Shown: one piece after another, positions 55,318-64,000 of the stretch
Numbering within the stretch: the stretch's first letter is position 1
How the letters are laid out: every line of letters begins with the position of its first letter
Position numbers and translations under genes: made by a program
DNA from: Acidobacteriaceae bacterium KBS 83
GTDB lineage: Bacteria; Acidobacteriota; Terriglobia; Terriglobales; Acidobacteriaceae
Assembly (NCBI GenBank): GCA_000381585.1
Contig: KB906737.1
Location: 1 to 64,000, forward strand
Direction: 5' to 3'
Length of the DNA stretch: 64,000 nucleotides
The notes under the pieces: generated by a model
Told to the model about the DNA's origin: nothing
What the model saw: the letters and a program-made list of their open reading frames with translations, nothing else
The model's database searches: none

Positions 55318-56958
55318 ATGCATATCACCTATCTGGGACACGCTGGATTTCTTGTGGAAACGAGTGAGGCCATTGTTATCATGGACCCATGGCTCTCACC
55401 ATCCGGCGCATTTGATGCTTCGTGGTTCCAGATGCCACGCAATCACCACCTGGCATCGCTAGTACATGAGAAGCTTCGCGACCCCCGTCGAGCAACCTAT
55501 CTGTATGTTAGCCACGAGCATCGCGACCATCTGGATATCGACTTTCTGAACGGCTTGCCTGTTCGCCGTTTCACGCTTCTGCTTCCAGCTTTCAGTCGTT
55601 CGGCACTCAGCTCACAGTTTTCGAGCTATCAATGTCGGCAACTTGTGTTCTTTCAACATCGACAGCAGATTCCGATACCGGGTGGTTATCTAAGATTCTA
55701 CGTCGATGATTCTCAGCTGAACCGCGATTCGGCTGTCCTTCTAAGGAACGGGGATACTGCATTTCTCAATTTGAACGATTGCAAGTTGTTCGATACGCTG
55801 CCGGAGATTGTAGCCGAGGATGGCCCCGTTAAAATTTTCGCATGCCAGTTTTCGGGAGCAACATGGCACCCGACGTGTTATGAGTATGAACGAGGCAAAT
55901 ACGAGTCGATCTCTAAGAAAAAATCCTTAGCAAAATTTGAGTCGGTAGCAAAGGCTATCGATTTAATTCGCCCCGCTGTCTATATTCCATCGGCGGGTCC
56001 GGTATGCTTCCTGGATCCGATGCTTCAGCATCTGAACGACGAACCTGTGAACATCTTTCCCAGGGCTGCGAAGGTCATTGATTATTTCAAGCGCCGGCTC
56101 CCCGCAGGGCGTACTTATGTCCCCGAGATGATGCCGGGGGACATACTGGATGCAGACCTATGCGTCGTAACGGAGTTGGCTGAGCAGCGGGTCGAGGAGC
56201 GCAACGTCGTCGAATATATTGCTGACTACGCGAAGGACTACAAAGCGTTCTTCGAGGAGCGCGCATTAGCACACAAACACGTCAGCGAATTTGTGACGGC
56301 AGAGGCGTTGCGTCTCGAGTTGGAGTCCAAGCTCGCTCATTTGAGTCTGGCCGACCGAGTCGCCGTTCCGCTTTACGTCAAATTAGGTTCCTCCGAAGAC
56401 TCCATGCTCCGCGTGGATTTCCACCGCAGGGTCGTCGAGTTTGTTTCTGAGCGACCTGAGTCCAAATATTACGAGTTGACGGCTCCCGCGTGGCAAATAG
56501 ATAAAGTGCTTGCGCGCGCACTGACCTGGGAAGAATTCGCGTTGACCTTCCGGCTTCGTCTCAAGCGGATTCCTGATGTTTACGATCCTGTTCTGCATGC
56601 CTTCTTAGTGATGGAGGCTGAGGACGTTGGACGATATTGCGACCTCATCCTGGAGCTTGAGGGCCAAGAGGAGCGCATCTCTATAGAGGCCGATGGCCAG
56701 CGCTTCACCGTGCGGCGATTTTGTCCTCATCAAGGTGGAGATCTGTCCCAAGGCTGGATAGAGCAGGGGCGTTTCCTCGTATGTCCGCGGCACCGCTGGC
56801 AATTCGACCTCCTTAGTTCCGGCCAATGCACAACAAACTCCATGAGCATTCATGCCGTTTGCATTGACTCGGAGACTCATAACCCAAACGAGCCGAGAGA
56901 CAAGCCGGATGATTCAGCGGATCGCGGAGAGCCACTCGTTACGATCACGGGTGGATAG
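55318..56958 (+). CDS. MBL-fold protein fused to a Rieske [2Fe-2S] domain, copy 3 of 3
   Basis: The protein of 546 residues begins with an MBL domain (ITYLGHAGFLVETSE, VSHEHRDH with His66, His68, Asp70 and His71). It continues with LNLNDCK, CQFSGATWHPTCYEY and MMPGDIL. The middle (about 330-440) contains LARALTWEEFALTFRLRL and VYDPVLHAFL. The C-terminal Rieske domain has C469-P-H471 and C489-P-R-H492, the full ligand set for a [2Fe-2S] cluster. MBL plus Rieske in one chain is known from CMP-N-acetylneuraminate hydroxylase, but there the Rieske domain comes first. Oxidation of a nucleotide sugar is a reasonable guess. The start is ATG 55318; a TTG at 55297 is an alternative. Confidence 0.78.
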   Translation: MHITYLGHAGFLVETSEAIVIMDPWLSPSGAFDASWFQMPRNHHLASLVHEKLRDPRRATYLYVSHEHRDHLDIDFLNGLPVRRFTLLLPAFSRSALSSQFSSYQCRQLVFFQHRQQIPIPGGYLRFYVDDSQLNRDSAVLLRNGDTAFLNLNDCKLFDTLPEIVAEDGPVKIFACQFSGATWHPTCYEYERGKYESISKKKSLAKFESVAKAIDLIRPAVYIPSAGPVCFLDPMLQHLNDEPVNIFPRAAKVIDYFKRRLPAGRTYVPEMMPGDILDADLCVVTELAEQRVEERNVVEYIADYAKDYKAFFEERALAHKHVSEFVTAEALRLELESKLAHLSLADRVAVPLYVKLGSSEDSMLRVDFHRRVVEFVSERPESKYYELTAPAWQIDKVLARALTWEEFALTFRLRLKRIPDVYDPVLHAFLVMEAEDVGRYCDLILELEGQEERISIEADGQRFTVRRFCPHQGGDLSQGWIEQGRFLVCPRHRWQFDLLSSGQCTTNSMSIHAVCIDSETHNPNEPRDKPDDSADRGEPLVTITGG

Positions 56959-57184
56959 CCCCAGCAAGACTCCGGATACTTGTTGAGGACACACGTTGCC
57001 TGTTGTAATCACGATAGCGTTCTCGCTTTCATTTTACTATTCACCCGCTTGAATCCGCTTGTTGTTTAACTGATCTCCATATTTCCCTCTGTGCCTCGGG
57101 TGGCAGCGCAAATCTACATTCGGCCGGGAGCGCCTGCGCGTTTATTTCTCACTACCTTGCCCCATCGGAAACGGCTTCACTCAT

Positions 57185-59014
57185 ATGTGCGGAATCTTTG
57201 GCGTCGTAAATATCCAAGGTGTTTTTGGCCGGGACATGTTTGAGCCTCTCTCCCGGATCAATGACCTGACCAGCTATCGAGGACCAAATGATAGCGGCGT
57301 CTGCGCACTAACGTTGAAGCTCGGGGAGGAAATCCCCCCGGGTAGCTTCGACGTCTTTCTCGGCAATCGTCGCCTCTCCATCCTTGACTTGTCTTCGAGT
57401 GGCCATCAGCCGATGACGGATCAGGAGGGACGGTGGATTGCGTACAACGGCGAAATCTTCAACTATCTGGAGCTACGTCAAGAGTTGGAAGCCAAGGGCC
57501 ACAGGTTCGTGACCGGAACCGACACGGAAGTGATTCTTCACATTTACACCGAATACGGTAGTGACGGCTTCGATCGACTGAACGGAATGTGGGCTTTCGC
57601 GATCGCAGATGTACCGAGACGGCGTATAGTGCTGAGCCGCGATCGCTTCTCGATAAAACCACTGTATTTGCTAAAGCGTGACGGTTGCGTCTACTTCGCA
57701 AGTGAGATCAAGCAACTGCTTCCTTTGCTGCCAGTTCGCCGCCTTAACGAGCCAGTCATGTCGGTCTTCCTCGGCCAAGGCTTACTGGATCACTCTTTGG
57801 AGACGTTTTACGACGGCATTGTAAGGTTGGCGCCGCGGACGAGCATGACCATCTCGTTGGACACGGGCGAGATTCGCGAGGCCACCTACTGGAGCTTCCC
57901 ATCACCGGAAGTAGTGGACCGTCCAGCGGATGCGGCAGAACAGTTCCGTGCTCTGTTTTTGGATAGTATCCGGCTGCGTCTTCGTAGCGACGTAAAGGTG
58001 GGTGTCCTGCTTAGTGGAGGCCTTGACTCATCTGCCATCGCAGTAGGCAGTCGAAGCATGAGCGGCGGCCAGGTAGAGACATATTCCATCGTGTCGGCCG
58101 ATGGACTCGCCGATGAGCACGAATTCATAGATGCAGTAGTCAACACCGGACTCAAAAATCAGAAGATTGTGTTCGGCTGTGCAGACGTAATGGAGAGTCT
58201 GGACAAGGTCCTTGAACACAGCGACGAGCCAGTTGGCGGCTTCAGCGTGATAGCGCAATTCAAGCTATTCGAGGCGATCAAGAAGGACGCGGACGCCACC
58301 GTGCTGTTAAGTGGACAAGGAGGGGATGAGGTTCTGCTTGGCTATCTCAAGTTCTTCTTCTTCCATCTTAAATCTCTATACAGGCAGCACAAGTATGCTC
58401 AAGCTATTGCTCAACTCGGTGCCAGTTTATGGAAGCGGACGGTAGTGCATCAGTTCACGCTACGGTCAGCACGCCGCTATATCCCCACGCTACACGCCAG
58501 TCATCAACATGGCGTGCGCGCCACCCACGCATCAGTGCCCGTTTGGGAGTGCCGGGATATCGCGTCTCGCCAGATAGCCGATATCGAAAAGTACTCAGTT
58601 CCGGCGCTTACCCATTATGAAGATCGCAACTCGATGGCTCACTCGCTCGAAGTGCGACATCCATTTCTCGATCACAGACTGGTGGAATTCCTCATCACGC
58701 TTTCGCCCCAGTTGAAGATCCAGAACGGCTGGACGAAGCATGTGTTGCGGGAAGCATTCCCTGAATTGCCTGATGCGATCAGGTGGCGCCGCGACAAGCA
58801 GGCCTTTCTCACGCCTGAGAAGCGGTGGCTGCAACACGATCTTAGTGACGTAGTCCACTCCAGCTTTCGCGGCAGCCGCTTATCGAAGGCAGGAATTTTG
58901 GATGAGCAGAAGTTCCTCAGGTATTACGAGCAGTTTCAGGGCGGCGCCGCAATCGCCGAAAGTGATGTGTCGCGCATCTTTATTGCCGAACAATGGATGA
59001 GGCGGGCCTTTTGA
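57185..59014 (+). CDS. glutamine-dependent asparagine-synthetase-like amidotransferase
   Basis: The protein of 609 residues has both halves of an AsnB-type enzyme. Cys2 in MCGIFGVV is the glutaminase nucleophile, with SYRGPNDSG, NRRLSILDLS and YNGEIFNYLELR in the same domain. The synthetase domain has the pyrophosphate loop LLSGGLDSSAIAV near residue 277 and EVRHPFLDHRLVEFL. In polysaccharide loci such enzymes often amidate the carboxyl of a uronic sugar, as proposed for WbpS of Pseudomonas, rather than making asparagine. Given the diamino-uronate genes nearby, this is likely here. It lies 226 bases behind copy 3 of the MBL genes. Confidence 0.88.
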   Translation: MCGIFGVVNIQGVFGRDMFEPLSRINDLTSYRGPNDSGVCALTLKLGEEIPPGSFDVFLGNRRLSILDLSSSGHQPMTDQEGRWIAYNGEIFNYLELRQELEAKGHRFVTGTDTEVILHIYTEYGSDGFDRLNGMWAFAIADVPRRRIVLSRDRFSIKPLYLLKRDGCVYFASEIKQLLPLLPVRRLNEPVMSVFLGQGLLDHSLETFYDGIVRLAPRTSMTISLDTGEIREATYWSFPSPEVVDRPADAAEQFRALFLDSIRLRLRSDVKVGVLLSGGLDSSAIAVGSRSMSGGQVETYSIVSADGLADEHEFIDAVVNTGLKNQKIVFGCADVMESLDKVLEHSDEPVGGFSVIAQFKLFEAIKKDADATVLLSGQGGDEVLLGYLKFFFFHLKSLYRQHKYAQAIAQLGASLWKRTVVHQFTLRSARRYIPTLHASHQHGVRATHASVPVWECRDIASRQIADIEKYSVPALTHYEDRNSMAHSLEVRHPFLDHRLVEFLITLSPQLKIQNGWTKHVLREAFPELPDAIRWRRDKQAFLTPEKRWLQHDLSDVVHSSFRGSRLSKAGILDEQKFLRYYEQFQGGAAIAESDVSRIFIAEQWMRRAF

Positions 59015-59135
59015 AGGTGGCCTGCATTTGTGCTGAACCGGCTGCGCGTTCAAGGGTAATCGCGGCGCACTGCCATGCAAGCAGGTTGCCGCGCATGTGG
59101 ATGCTCAGCATTGGCGAAATCGCTGGTGCCTTTTG

Positions 59136-60497
59136 ATGCAAGTCCGTTTTCTGGCACGACGAGTAGCACGGCGCGTCTCCGAGCGTCTTCTACTTGCCCA
59201 TAAACGGTTCCCATTTGCCGCCAACGTCGTACTGCTCAGCGGAGGTGCGTCCCTCGGTCATGGCTTCACGCTCGCCGCGGCGCCAATCCTGACGCGTTTG
59301 TACGTGCCCAGTGACGTTGGCACCCTTGGCCTATTTACGGCCTTTCTTGGAGTGGCTGTCGTTGTGGCTTCGCTTCAATATGACGTTGCCATTGTTTCCG
59401 CAGGCACCGAAAGGGAGGCTGCGTATCTTGTAAAGCTCTCGCTCATCTGTGCCATTCCGATGAGCGCCGGCTGCGGCATCCTGATACACGAAATGAGCCG
59501 TAGATCGCTTCTGGGGTTTGGCGCATTGCCATGGTATGCGACGTGGCTGATGGTCGCCAGCATTCTATTTGCGGCCTTGTTTTCTACATTGCGTTACTGG
59601 TCTCTTCGCAACGAGGAGTTCGGTACCGTTTCGCAGGGCCTGCTGTTCCAGAACGCGGGTCGCAGTTTGGCACAGGTCGTTTTGGGCGCGATCGGATTTC
59701 ATGCCCTCGGCCTGCTGCTAGGGGAAACAATTGGCCGCGCCATCGGAATGGGTCGGATGGTCCGCATCACATGGCCGGTAGTACGACGGTATCCGCTCAG
59801 GGGAGGAGGTCCAGTTGCCGCATTAGTACGTCATCGGCAATTTCCCATCTATTCCGCACCGTCTTCGCTACTGAACCTGCTGGGGACCAGTCTTCCTTTA
59901 CCGTTATTGGTGACTCTCTACGGTCCCGAGGCAGGAGGATACTATTCGCTCGTCTGGCGTGTACTTGCGGTGCCTGTAGTTCTGATCGGTACCGGCATGG
60001 CAGATGCGTTTCATAGTCAGGCGGCGCTTTACGCGCGCAACGATCCTAAGCGGCTGTTGCGTTTCTTTCACAATTCCACCATGGGATTGGTGGCAATCGG
60101 CGTCATCCCCGCCGCCGCAATCGCCGTCTTTGGTCAGTCCATTTTTGTATTCGTATTCGGCGCGCAATGGAAGCTATCCGGCGCGATCGCGGCGATCGTT
60201 GCTCCTTGGTTTTTAACCTCGTTTGTTGTCAGCCCGCTGAGTCGCCTGGTGTATGTGCTGCATGGGCAACGCCTGAAGTTGATTTATGACGTTGCGGTAC
60301 TTGGAGGAAACCTGGGCGTATTCGCAGTTGCCGACCGGAATGGTTGGGCGCTCCTTCACATGGTAGTGGCAATGAGCGTTATGAATACCGCCTCACGCAT
60401 CATCTACTACTTCGTCCTGCTCCGCATCGCTACTACAGGATGCCGCTTGTCGCGGGAGACACTTCCCCCAAATCTGGCGGAGTCTTCAACAACGTGA
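59136..60497 (+). CDS. Wzx-type oligosaccharide flippase
   Basis: This membrane protein of about 453 residues has some 12 hydrophobic helices and belongs to the polysaccharide-transporter (MATE/MOP) superfamily. The N-terminal signature LLSGGASLGHGFTLAAAP and ILTRLYVPSDVGTLGLF is typical of Wzx. Later helices include IPAAAIAVFGQSIFVFVFG and VAPWFLTSFVVSPLSRLVYV. It should move the lipid-linked repeat unit across the inner membrane. The start may be ATG 59136 or GTG 59097; neither has a strong ribosome binding site. The next gene overlaps its stop. Confidence 0.85.
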   Translation: MQVRFLARRVARRVSERLLLAHKRFPFAANVVLLSGGASLGHGFTLAAAPILTRLYVPSDVGTLGLFTAFLGVAVVVASLQYDVAIVSAGTEREAAYLVKLSLICAIPMSAGCGILIHEMSRRSLLGFGALPWYATWLMVASILFAALFSTLRYWSLRNEEFGTVSQGLLFQNAGRSLAQVVLGAIGFHALGLLLGETIGRAIGMGRMVRITWPVVRRYPLRGGGPVAALVRHRQFPIYSAPSSLLNLLGTSLPLPLLVTLYGPEAGGYYSLVWRVLAVPVVLIGTGMADAFHSQAALYARNDPKRLLRFFHNSTMGLVAIGVIPAAAIAVFGQSIFVFVFGAQWKLSGAIAAIVAPWFLTSFVVSPLSRLVYVLHGQRLKLIYDVAVLGGNLGVFAVADRNGWALLHMVVAMSVMNTASRIIYYFVLLRIATTGCRLSRETLPPNLAESSTT

Positions 60498-61870
60498 CGA
60501 CAGCCTCCACAATGCGCATCAGGGACGTCTCGTATGTCCGCAGTTTCCTGCGCTCTCGCGCTGGCCTTGTCACGGTCTGCACGCTGTACATCGGCATCTT
60601 CGTGATCCTGTACGAGCAGCTGGTGGTACCTGTGTGGGGTTACCAAGGCTTTCACTCAAGGACAACTCTTGGACATGCGGCCGTAGGCTGGATTCTCGCA
60701 GCAATACCTTCTCTTTGGATGCCAACGCGGCTAGAACGGCCCTCCCAGGTCGTTTATTGGATGCTTTATATGTTGGTCCTGGTACCGGCATGCTTGGTGC
60801 CAATCTATGCCCTCGACGATCAATCCCGCGGCCCGCTTTTGTTCGCCACATCACTCGTAATCGCATTCGCTCTTGTAGGCACGATCTATCGGTTTCCGCT
60901 GTTGCCACTGCCGCACATGCGAGTCCATAGCTATGAGTTCAAGATCGCACTTCTGCTGCTCAGCATATGTTCTTATGCGTTGATAGTGTCAAGCTTTGGT
61001 TTCCAGTTCCACTACATAGCATTCAACGATACCTATATCGTCCGTGCGCAATTTCAGAACAGTATCGATCAGGCGCCGATGCTTGTTGGATATGCAATCG
61101 GATGGCAGGCATGGGTAGTCAATCCTCTCATTATGGCAATTGGCCTTCGCTCGCGTCGTACGTCCTGGATCGTAGCGGGTGTCATCGGCGAATATGCAAT
61201 CTATTCCATCACGGCATTTCGGTCCATGCTGTTCTCGGCAGGCCTTCTGCTCTATCTACTATGGGCAATGCGGTCATATAGAGCGTTTGGTGCGCGATTG
61301 ATATCCATGTGGACCGCGCTATTCGCCGGAGCCGGAGCATTGCAACTTGTCGGCTATTCCATCATCCCAGAGTCGCTCCTAGGCGTCAGGATGACCGCGC
61401 TTCCCGGGTTGTTGACAGGATACTATTACGAATATTTCTCTTCCCATCCCAAGACGCATCTCGGTCACAGTATCTTCAGGTTCTTCCTGGACTATCCCTA
61501 TGCCGTTGAGCCGCCTTACCTCATCGGCGCTACTTACTTCCACAGCCCCAGCAATGACGCCAACGCAAATGTCTGGGCAGACGCCTACGCTAACTTCGGC
61601 TACTTGGGGATCATCGCTTTCACACTGCTTCTCGCAGTCCTTCTGTGGATATATGATTCCATGGCGGCCGAATGTGACATTCGTCTGGCCACTCTCGCCA
61701 TGGCGCTACCAGCATTCTCGCTGGCAAATGGCGCGCTTTTAACATCGTTGCTCACCAACGGCATGGGGCTCGCAATGATGCTGGTGTACCTGATGCCGAG
61801 AGCGGTTTATGAGGAGTCCCGCGATGGGCCTGCTCTTGTGCGAGCTGCGCGCGCGATATCAAGAGCATGA
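60494..61870 (+). CDS. Wzy-type polysaccharide polymerase-like membrane protein
   Basis: The protein of 458 residues has about ten hydrophobic helices, such as VCTLYIGIFVILYEQLVV, LLFATSLVIAFALVGTIY and IIAFTLLLAVLLWIYDSMA. A large extracytoplasmic loop before the last helices contains YFHSPSNDANANVWADAYANFG, as in O-antigen polymerases and ligases. It probably joins repeat units in the periplasm. GTG 60494 overlaps the TGA of the flippase gene (GTGA) with GGAG ten bases upstream. ATG 60512 is the alternative. Assignment rests on topology and position between Wzx and a sugar epimerase. Confidence 0.75.
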   Translation: MTTASTMRIRDVSYVRSFLRSRAGLVTVCTLYIGIFVILYEQLVVPVWGYQGFHSRTTLGHAAVGWILAAIPSLWMPTRLERPSQVVYWMLYMLVLVPACLVPIYALDDQSRGPLLFATSLVIAFALVGTIYRFPLLPLPHMRVHSYEFKIALLLLSICSYALIVSSFGFQFHYIAFNDTYIVRAQFQNSIDQAPMLVGYAIGWQAWVVNPLIMAIGLRSRRTSWIVAGVIGEYAIYSITAFRSMLFSAGLLLYLLWAMRSYRAFGARLISMWTALFAGAGALQLVGYSIIPESLLGVRMTALPGLLTGYYYEYFSSHPKTHLGHSIFRFFLDYPYAVEPPYLIGATYFHSPSNDANANVWADAYANFGYLGIIAFTLLLAVLLWIYDSMAAECDIRLATLAMALPAFSLANGALLTSLLTNGMGLAMMLVYLMPRAVYEESRDGPALVRAARAISRA

Positions 61871-62041
61871 GACGCGGTACAGTTCCCATTCACTGCGCTG
61901 GACGGCGTCACACGTTCTGAGGTGGTACCGCACTTCTTCGGTAATACGCGATTGACTTGTTACATCACTGCCGAATACCCAATTCCCTTGCCTATTGAAG
62001 CGTTCGCTTCGAAAGTACCGGAAACTTAAAAGGAGAATATG

Positions 62042-63112
62042 ATGGTGGCCGAAAGCAAACGCATCGCCGTTGTGGGCGGAGCGGGATATCTGGGAAGTAC
62101 CCTATGCGCCCACCTCGTGGAACAGGGGTTCCACGTTACCAGTATCGACGCGCAATGGTTTGGCGACGACTCGATACGTCGACTTCGCTGTCATCCCGAA
62201 TTCACAAGCAAGAAAGTGGATGTCCACCTCGCCAACGAGGTCCTGCCTTTGCTGCGTGGCTGCAATGCCGTTATCTGGGTTGCAGGCCTGGTGGGTGACC
62301 CTGCTTGTGATCTCGATATGGAGTTCACGTACAGCTGCAATTATCACAGTGCCTTGACCCTGGCGCACATCTGTAAATGGTTGGGAATCGCTCGATATGT
62401 GTTTGCGTCCAGCTGCAGCGTCTATGGTCGGTCGAGTGCGGATGCGACGCATTTGACCGAAACATCACCAACCTGTCCGCTCTCCTGCTATGCGCAGGAC
62501 AAGCTGGCGTCTGAAAGAGCCCTACGAGGCATGGCGGACGACTTCTTTCATCCCACCATCCTACGTCTGTCAACGCTCTTTGGGTGGTCAAATCGCATGC
62601 GCTTTGATCTCGTGGTGAATGTGCTGACGGCCAGAGGTTGCAAAGGGGAGATTCTGGAAATATGCGGTGGAGGGCAGCGGCGACCGTTTCTGCACGTGAG
62701 AGATGCCGCGGCGGCATTTGAGGCCGTTGTATCGAGTGATCTTTCGCTCGTGTCGAATGCGGTATTCAACGTCGGCGCAGATGCAAACAATCACCGGATC
62801 ATAGACGTAGCTGATCTTGTCTATTCGGCGCTCCCTTCCGCCCGATTGAAGTTCACATCAGAGGCGAAGGATCAGCGAGACTATGACGTGGATTTCTCAA
62901 AGATAGCGCGCCTGCTTGGGTTCAAAGCGAACTTCTCAGTTGCAGACGGGATTGCGGAGATGTGCCAGAAGATGACGGAAGCGAATGGCATCAATATCAA
63001 CGATCCGCTCTACAGCAATGTGAAGAGAACACAGCAACTGTTAAGCGAAACATGGCACAACGGCTTCCGACCGCCTTCGATGGTATTGGGCACAGCCGGC
63101 ACTGCGGCCTAA
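62042..63112 (+). CDS. NAD-dependent sugar epimerase/dehydratase (extended SDR)
   Basis: This enzyme of 356 residues has the Rossmann start IAVVGGAGYLGSTLCAHL, the Ser/Tyr/Lys catalytic set (VFASSCSVYG and CYAQDKLASE) and the substrate segments LRLSTLFGWSNRMRFDLVV and RPFLHVRDAAAAF. It should act on a nucleotide sugar as an epimerase, dehydratase or reductase. ATG 62042 is six bases from AGGAG; the ATG directly before it (62039) is only three bases away. The C-terminus (NINDPLYSNVKRTQQLL) resembles sugar epimerases of lipopolysaccharide loci. Confidence 0.86.
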   Translation: MVAESKRIAVVGGAGYLGSTLCAHLVEQGFHVTSIDAQWFGDDSIRRLRCHPEFTSKKVDVHLANEVLPLLRGCNAVIWVAGLVGDPACDLDMEFTYSCNYHSALTLAHICKWLGIARYVFASSCSVYGRSSADATHLTETSPTCPLSCYAQDKLASERALRGMADDFFHPTILRLSTLFGWSNRMRFDLVVNVLTARGCKGEILEICGGGQRRPFLHVRDAAAAFEAVVSSDLSLVSNAVFNVGADANNHRIIDVADLVYSALPSARLKFTSEAKDQRDYDVDFSKIARLLGFKANFSVADGIAEMCQKMTEANGININDPLYSNVKRTQQLLSETWHNGFRPPSMVLGTAGTAA

Positions 63113-63135
63113 CGCATGGCACAGTCATCTCAACA

Positions 63136-64000
63136 ATGATCACGACAGCCCAATCGATCAATTGGCTTCTGCTTACTGCATCCTTCGCGGGATGCTTCCT
63201 GTTGCCCGGCGGAGGTCCTGGACACACTTTGACCGAGCCATCGCAGACATCCGCGGCTGCGCGTGCAACATACTATGTGAGCACGAACGGCAGCGACGCT
63301 GCTGACGGAAGCACGGCCCACCCCTGGGCGACTCTCCGCCATGCTGACGAGGTTGTCGGCCCAGGCGATACGGTCCTTGTCGCTGACGGTGTCTATCGGG
63401 GCGACATCGTCTTGAGAAAGAGCGGCACGAAGGGCCATCCCATTACATTTGCCGCCGAGCATAAATGGAAGGCGAAGCTGGTTGGGACCTCATCCGGCGA
63501 CGGTTCGGCAGTTATACGAGTGACCGGTGGCAGAATTGTTATCAAGGACTTCGATATCAGCGGCAAGAACGCGAATGGGATCATTCTGGCATATGCGGGT
63601 ACTTCAGCCAGCTACAACCAGGCTATCGGAAACTATGTACACGATATGAAAACACCGTGTACTGATAATAGCGGAACTGCAATTGAGACCGGCGGCGGGG
63701 ATAATTATCGCGGCATTTCCCACAACGACATCATCGGGAATCTTGTAGTGAATATCACGCCGATTGACGGCTGCCCGGAGGGGCATCCTTCGAGTGGAGT
63801 ATACGCAGAAATTCCGTACTCCACTATCGCAAATAACATCGTCATCAATGCCGGTTACGGCATCCAAAGCTGGCACGCCGCTTCGCATGTGACCGTTGTC
63901 GGAAACACCCTGATTAACAATCGTCGGTCCATCACAATTGGGGACGGCGACTCTCCCGGCGGTCGGGTGAATGATTACAGTCTTGTGCAGAACAACTTGA
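63136..64000 (+). CDS. secreted parallel beta-helix protein (runs off the window)
   Basis: The frame is open from ATG 63136 to the edge, giving 288 codons. A signal peptide (LLLTASFAGCFLLPGG, with a possible lipobox-type Cys) precedes TYYVSTNGSDAADGSTAHPW and DEVVGPGDTVLVADGVYRG, the entry to a DUF1565-like beta-helix. Asn-rich coils follow, such as AIGNYVHDMK, ISHNDIIGNLVVN, IANNIVINAG and VVGNTLINNR. As part of an EPS locus it may be a polysaccharide lyase, epimerase or binding protein. The gene at 18533 opens in the same way. The C-terminus is not visible. Confidence 0.82.
   Translation, partial: MITTAQSINWLLLTASFAGCFLLPGGGPGHTLTEPSQTSAAARATYYVSTNGSDAADGSTAHPWATLRHADEVVGPGDTVLVADGVYRGDIVLRKSGTKGHPITFAAEHKWKAKLVGTSSGDGSAVIRVTGGRIVIKDFDISGKNANGIILAYAGTSASYNQAIGNYVHDMKTPCTDNSGTAIETGGGDNYRGISHNDIIGNLVVNITPIDGCPEGHPSSGVYAEIPYSTIANNIVINAGYGIQSWHAASHVTVVGNTLINNRRSITIGDGDSPGGRVNDYSLVQNNL

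Overview
The window most resembles a soil member of the Acidobacteriota, class Terriglobia (an Edaphobacter-, Granulicella- or Terriglobus-like organism). This is inferred from gene style, since there is no rRNA to confirm it. The clues are an excisionase-like HTH fused to a membrane segment and a PD40 propeller, an Oar-type TonB receptor with an N-terminal carboxypeptidase-regulatory domain, HAF-repeat and parallel beta-helix secreted proteins, Tat-exported sugar enzymes and a large exopolysaccharide (EPS) locus.

From 1 to 5.1 kb lies a worn accessory zone. It holds the 5' part of an IS6-type transposase, a multiply broken SRAP (YedK/HMCES) gene, a remnant of a vanadium haloperoxidase, a secreted beta-helix protein and three tandem copies of a small secreted family of unknown function. 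From 5.3 to 15.3 kb are intact genes: the HTH/PD40 sensor-like protein, an OmpR-type two-component pair, and a divergent TonB receptor / YncE-like propeller / secreted metallophosphoesterase operon. From 15.3 to 26.3 kb decay returns. There is a diverged dispersed repeat, a broken HAF-repeat gene, a Crp/Fnr regulator, a truncated beta-helix gene, a divergent pair of carbohydrate genes (a GH36-like enzyme and a Tat-exported GH-like protein) sharing a repeated promoter motif, a decayed Tat protein, a TPR remnant and a tyrosine recombinase with about three frameshifts next to tRNA-Asp(GTC).

From 26.9 to 38.1 kb is mostly housekeeping metabolism. It comprises DNA polymerase IV, a broken DUF2090 gene, a 6-phosphogluconate dehydrogenase, an orphan FliM/SpoA-like protein followed by a short Hsp70, the glpK-glpD-glpF glycerol operon, an alpha/beta hydrolase and a six-helix membrane protein.

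From 38.4 kb to the right edge is an EPS/O-antigen-like locus. A left arm on the minus strand encodes a Wza-like export protein, a family 2 glycosyltransferase and a NusG paralogue. After a Crp-type regulator and a 0.6-kb leader, a long plus-strand arm encodes a Wzc-like tyrosine autokinase, a WbpE-like aminotransferase, a WbpB-WbpD-like dehydrogenase/acyltransferase fusion, a second aminotransferase, a sugar-phosphate transferase, a deacetylase-like protein, a family 4 glycosyltransferase, three consecutive paralogous metallo-beta-lactamase-fold proteins (the third carrying a C-terminal Rieske domain), an AsnB-like amidotransferase, a Wzx-type flippase, a Wzy-type polymerase, an epimerase and the start of a beta-helix protein. 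Together these could make, modify, flip, polymerise and export a polysaccharide with diamino-uronic sugars. The triple MBL/Rieske module is the most unusual part and may modify the sugar oxidatively, by loose analogy with CMP-sialic acid hydroxylase.
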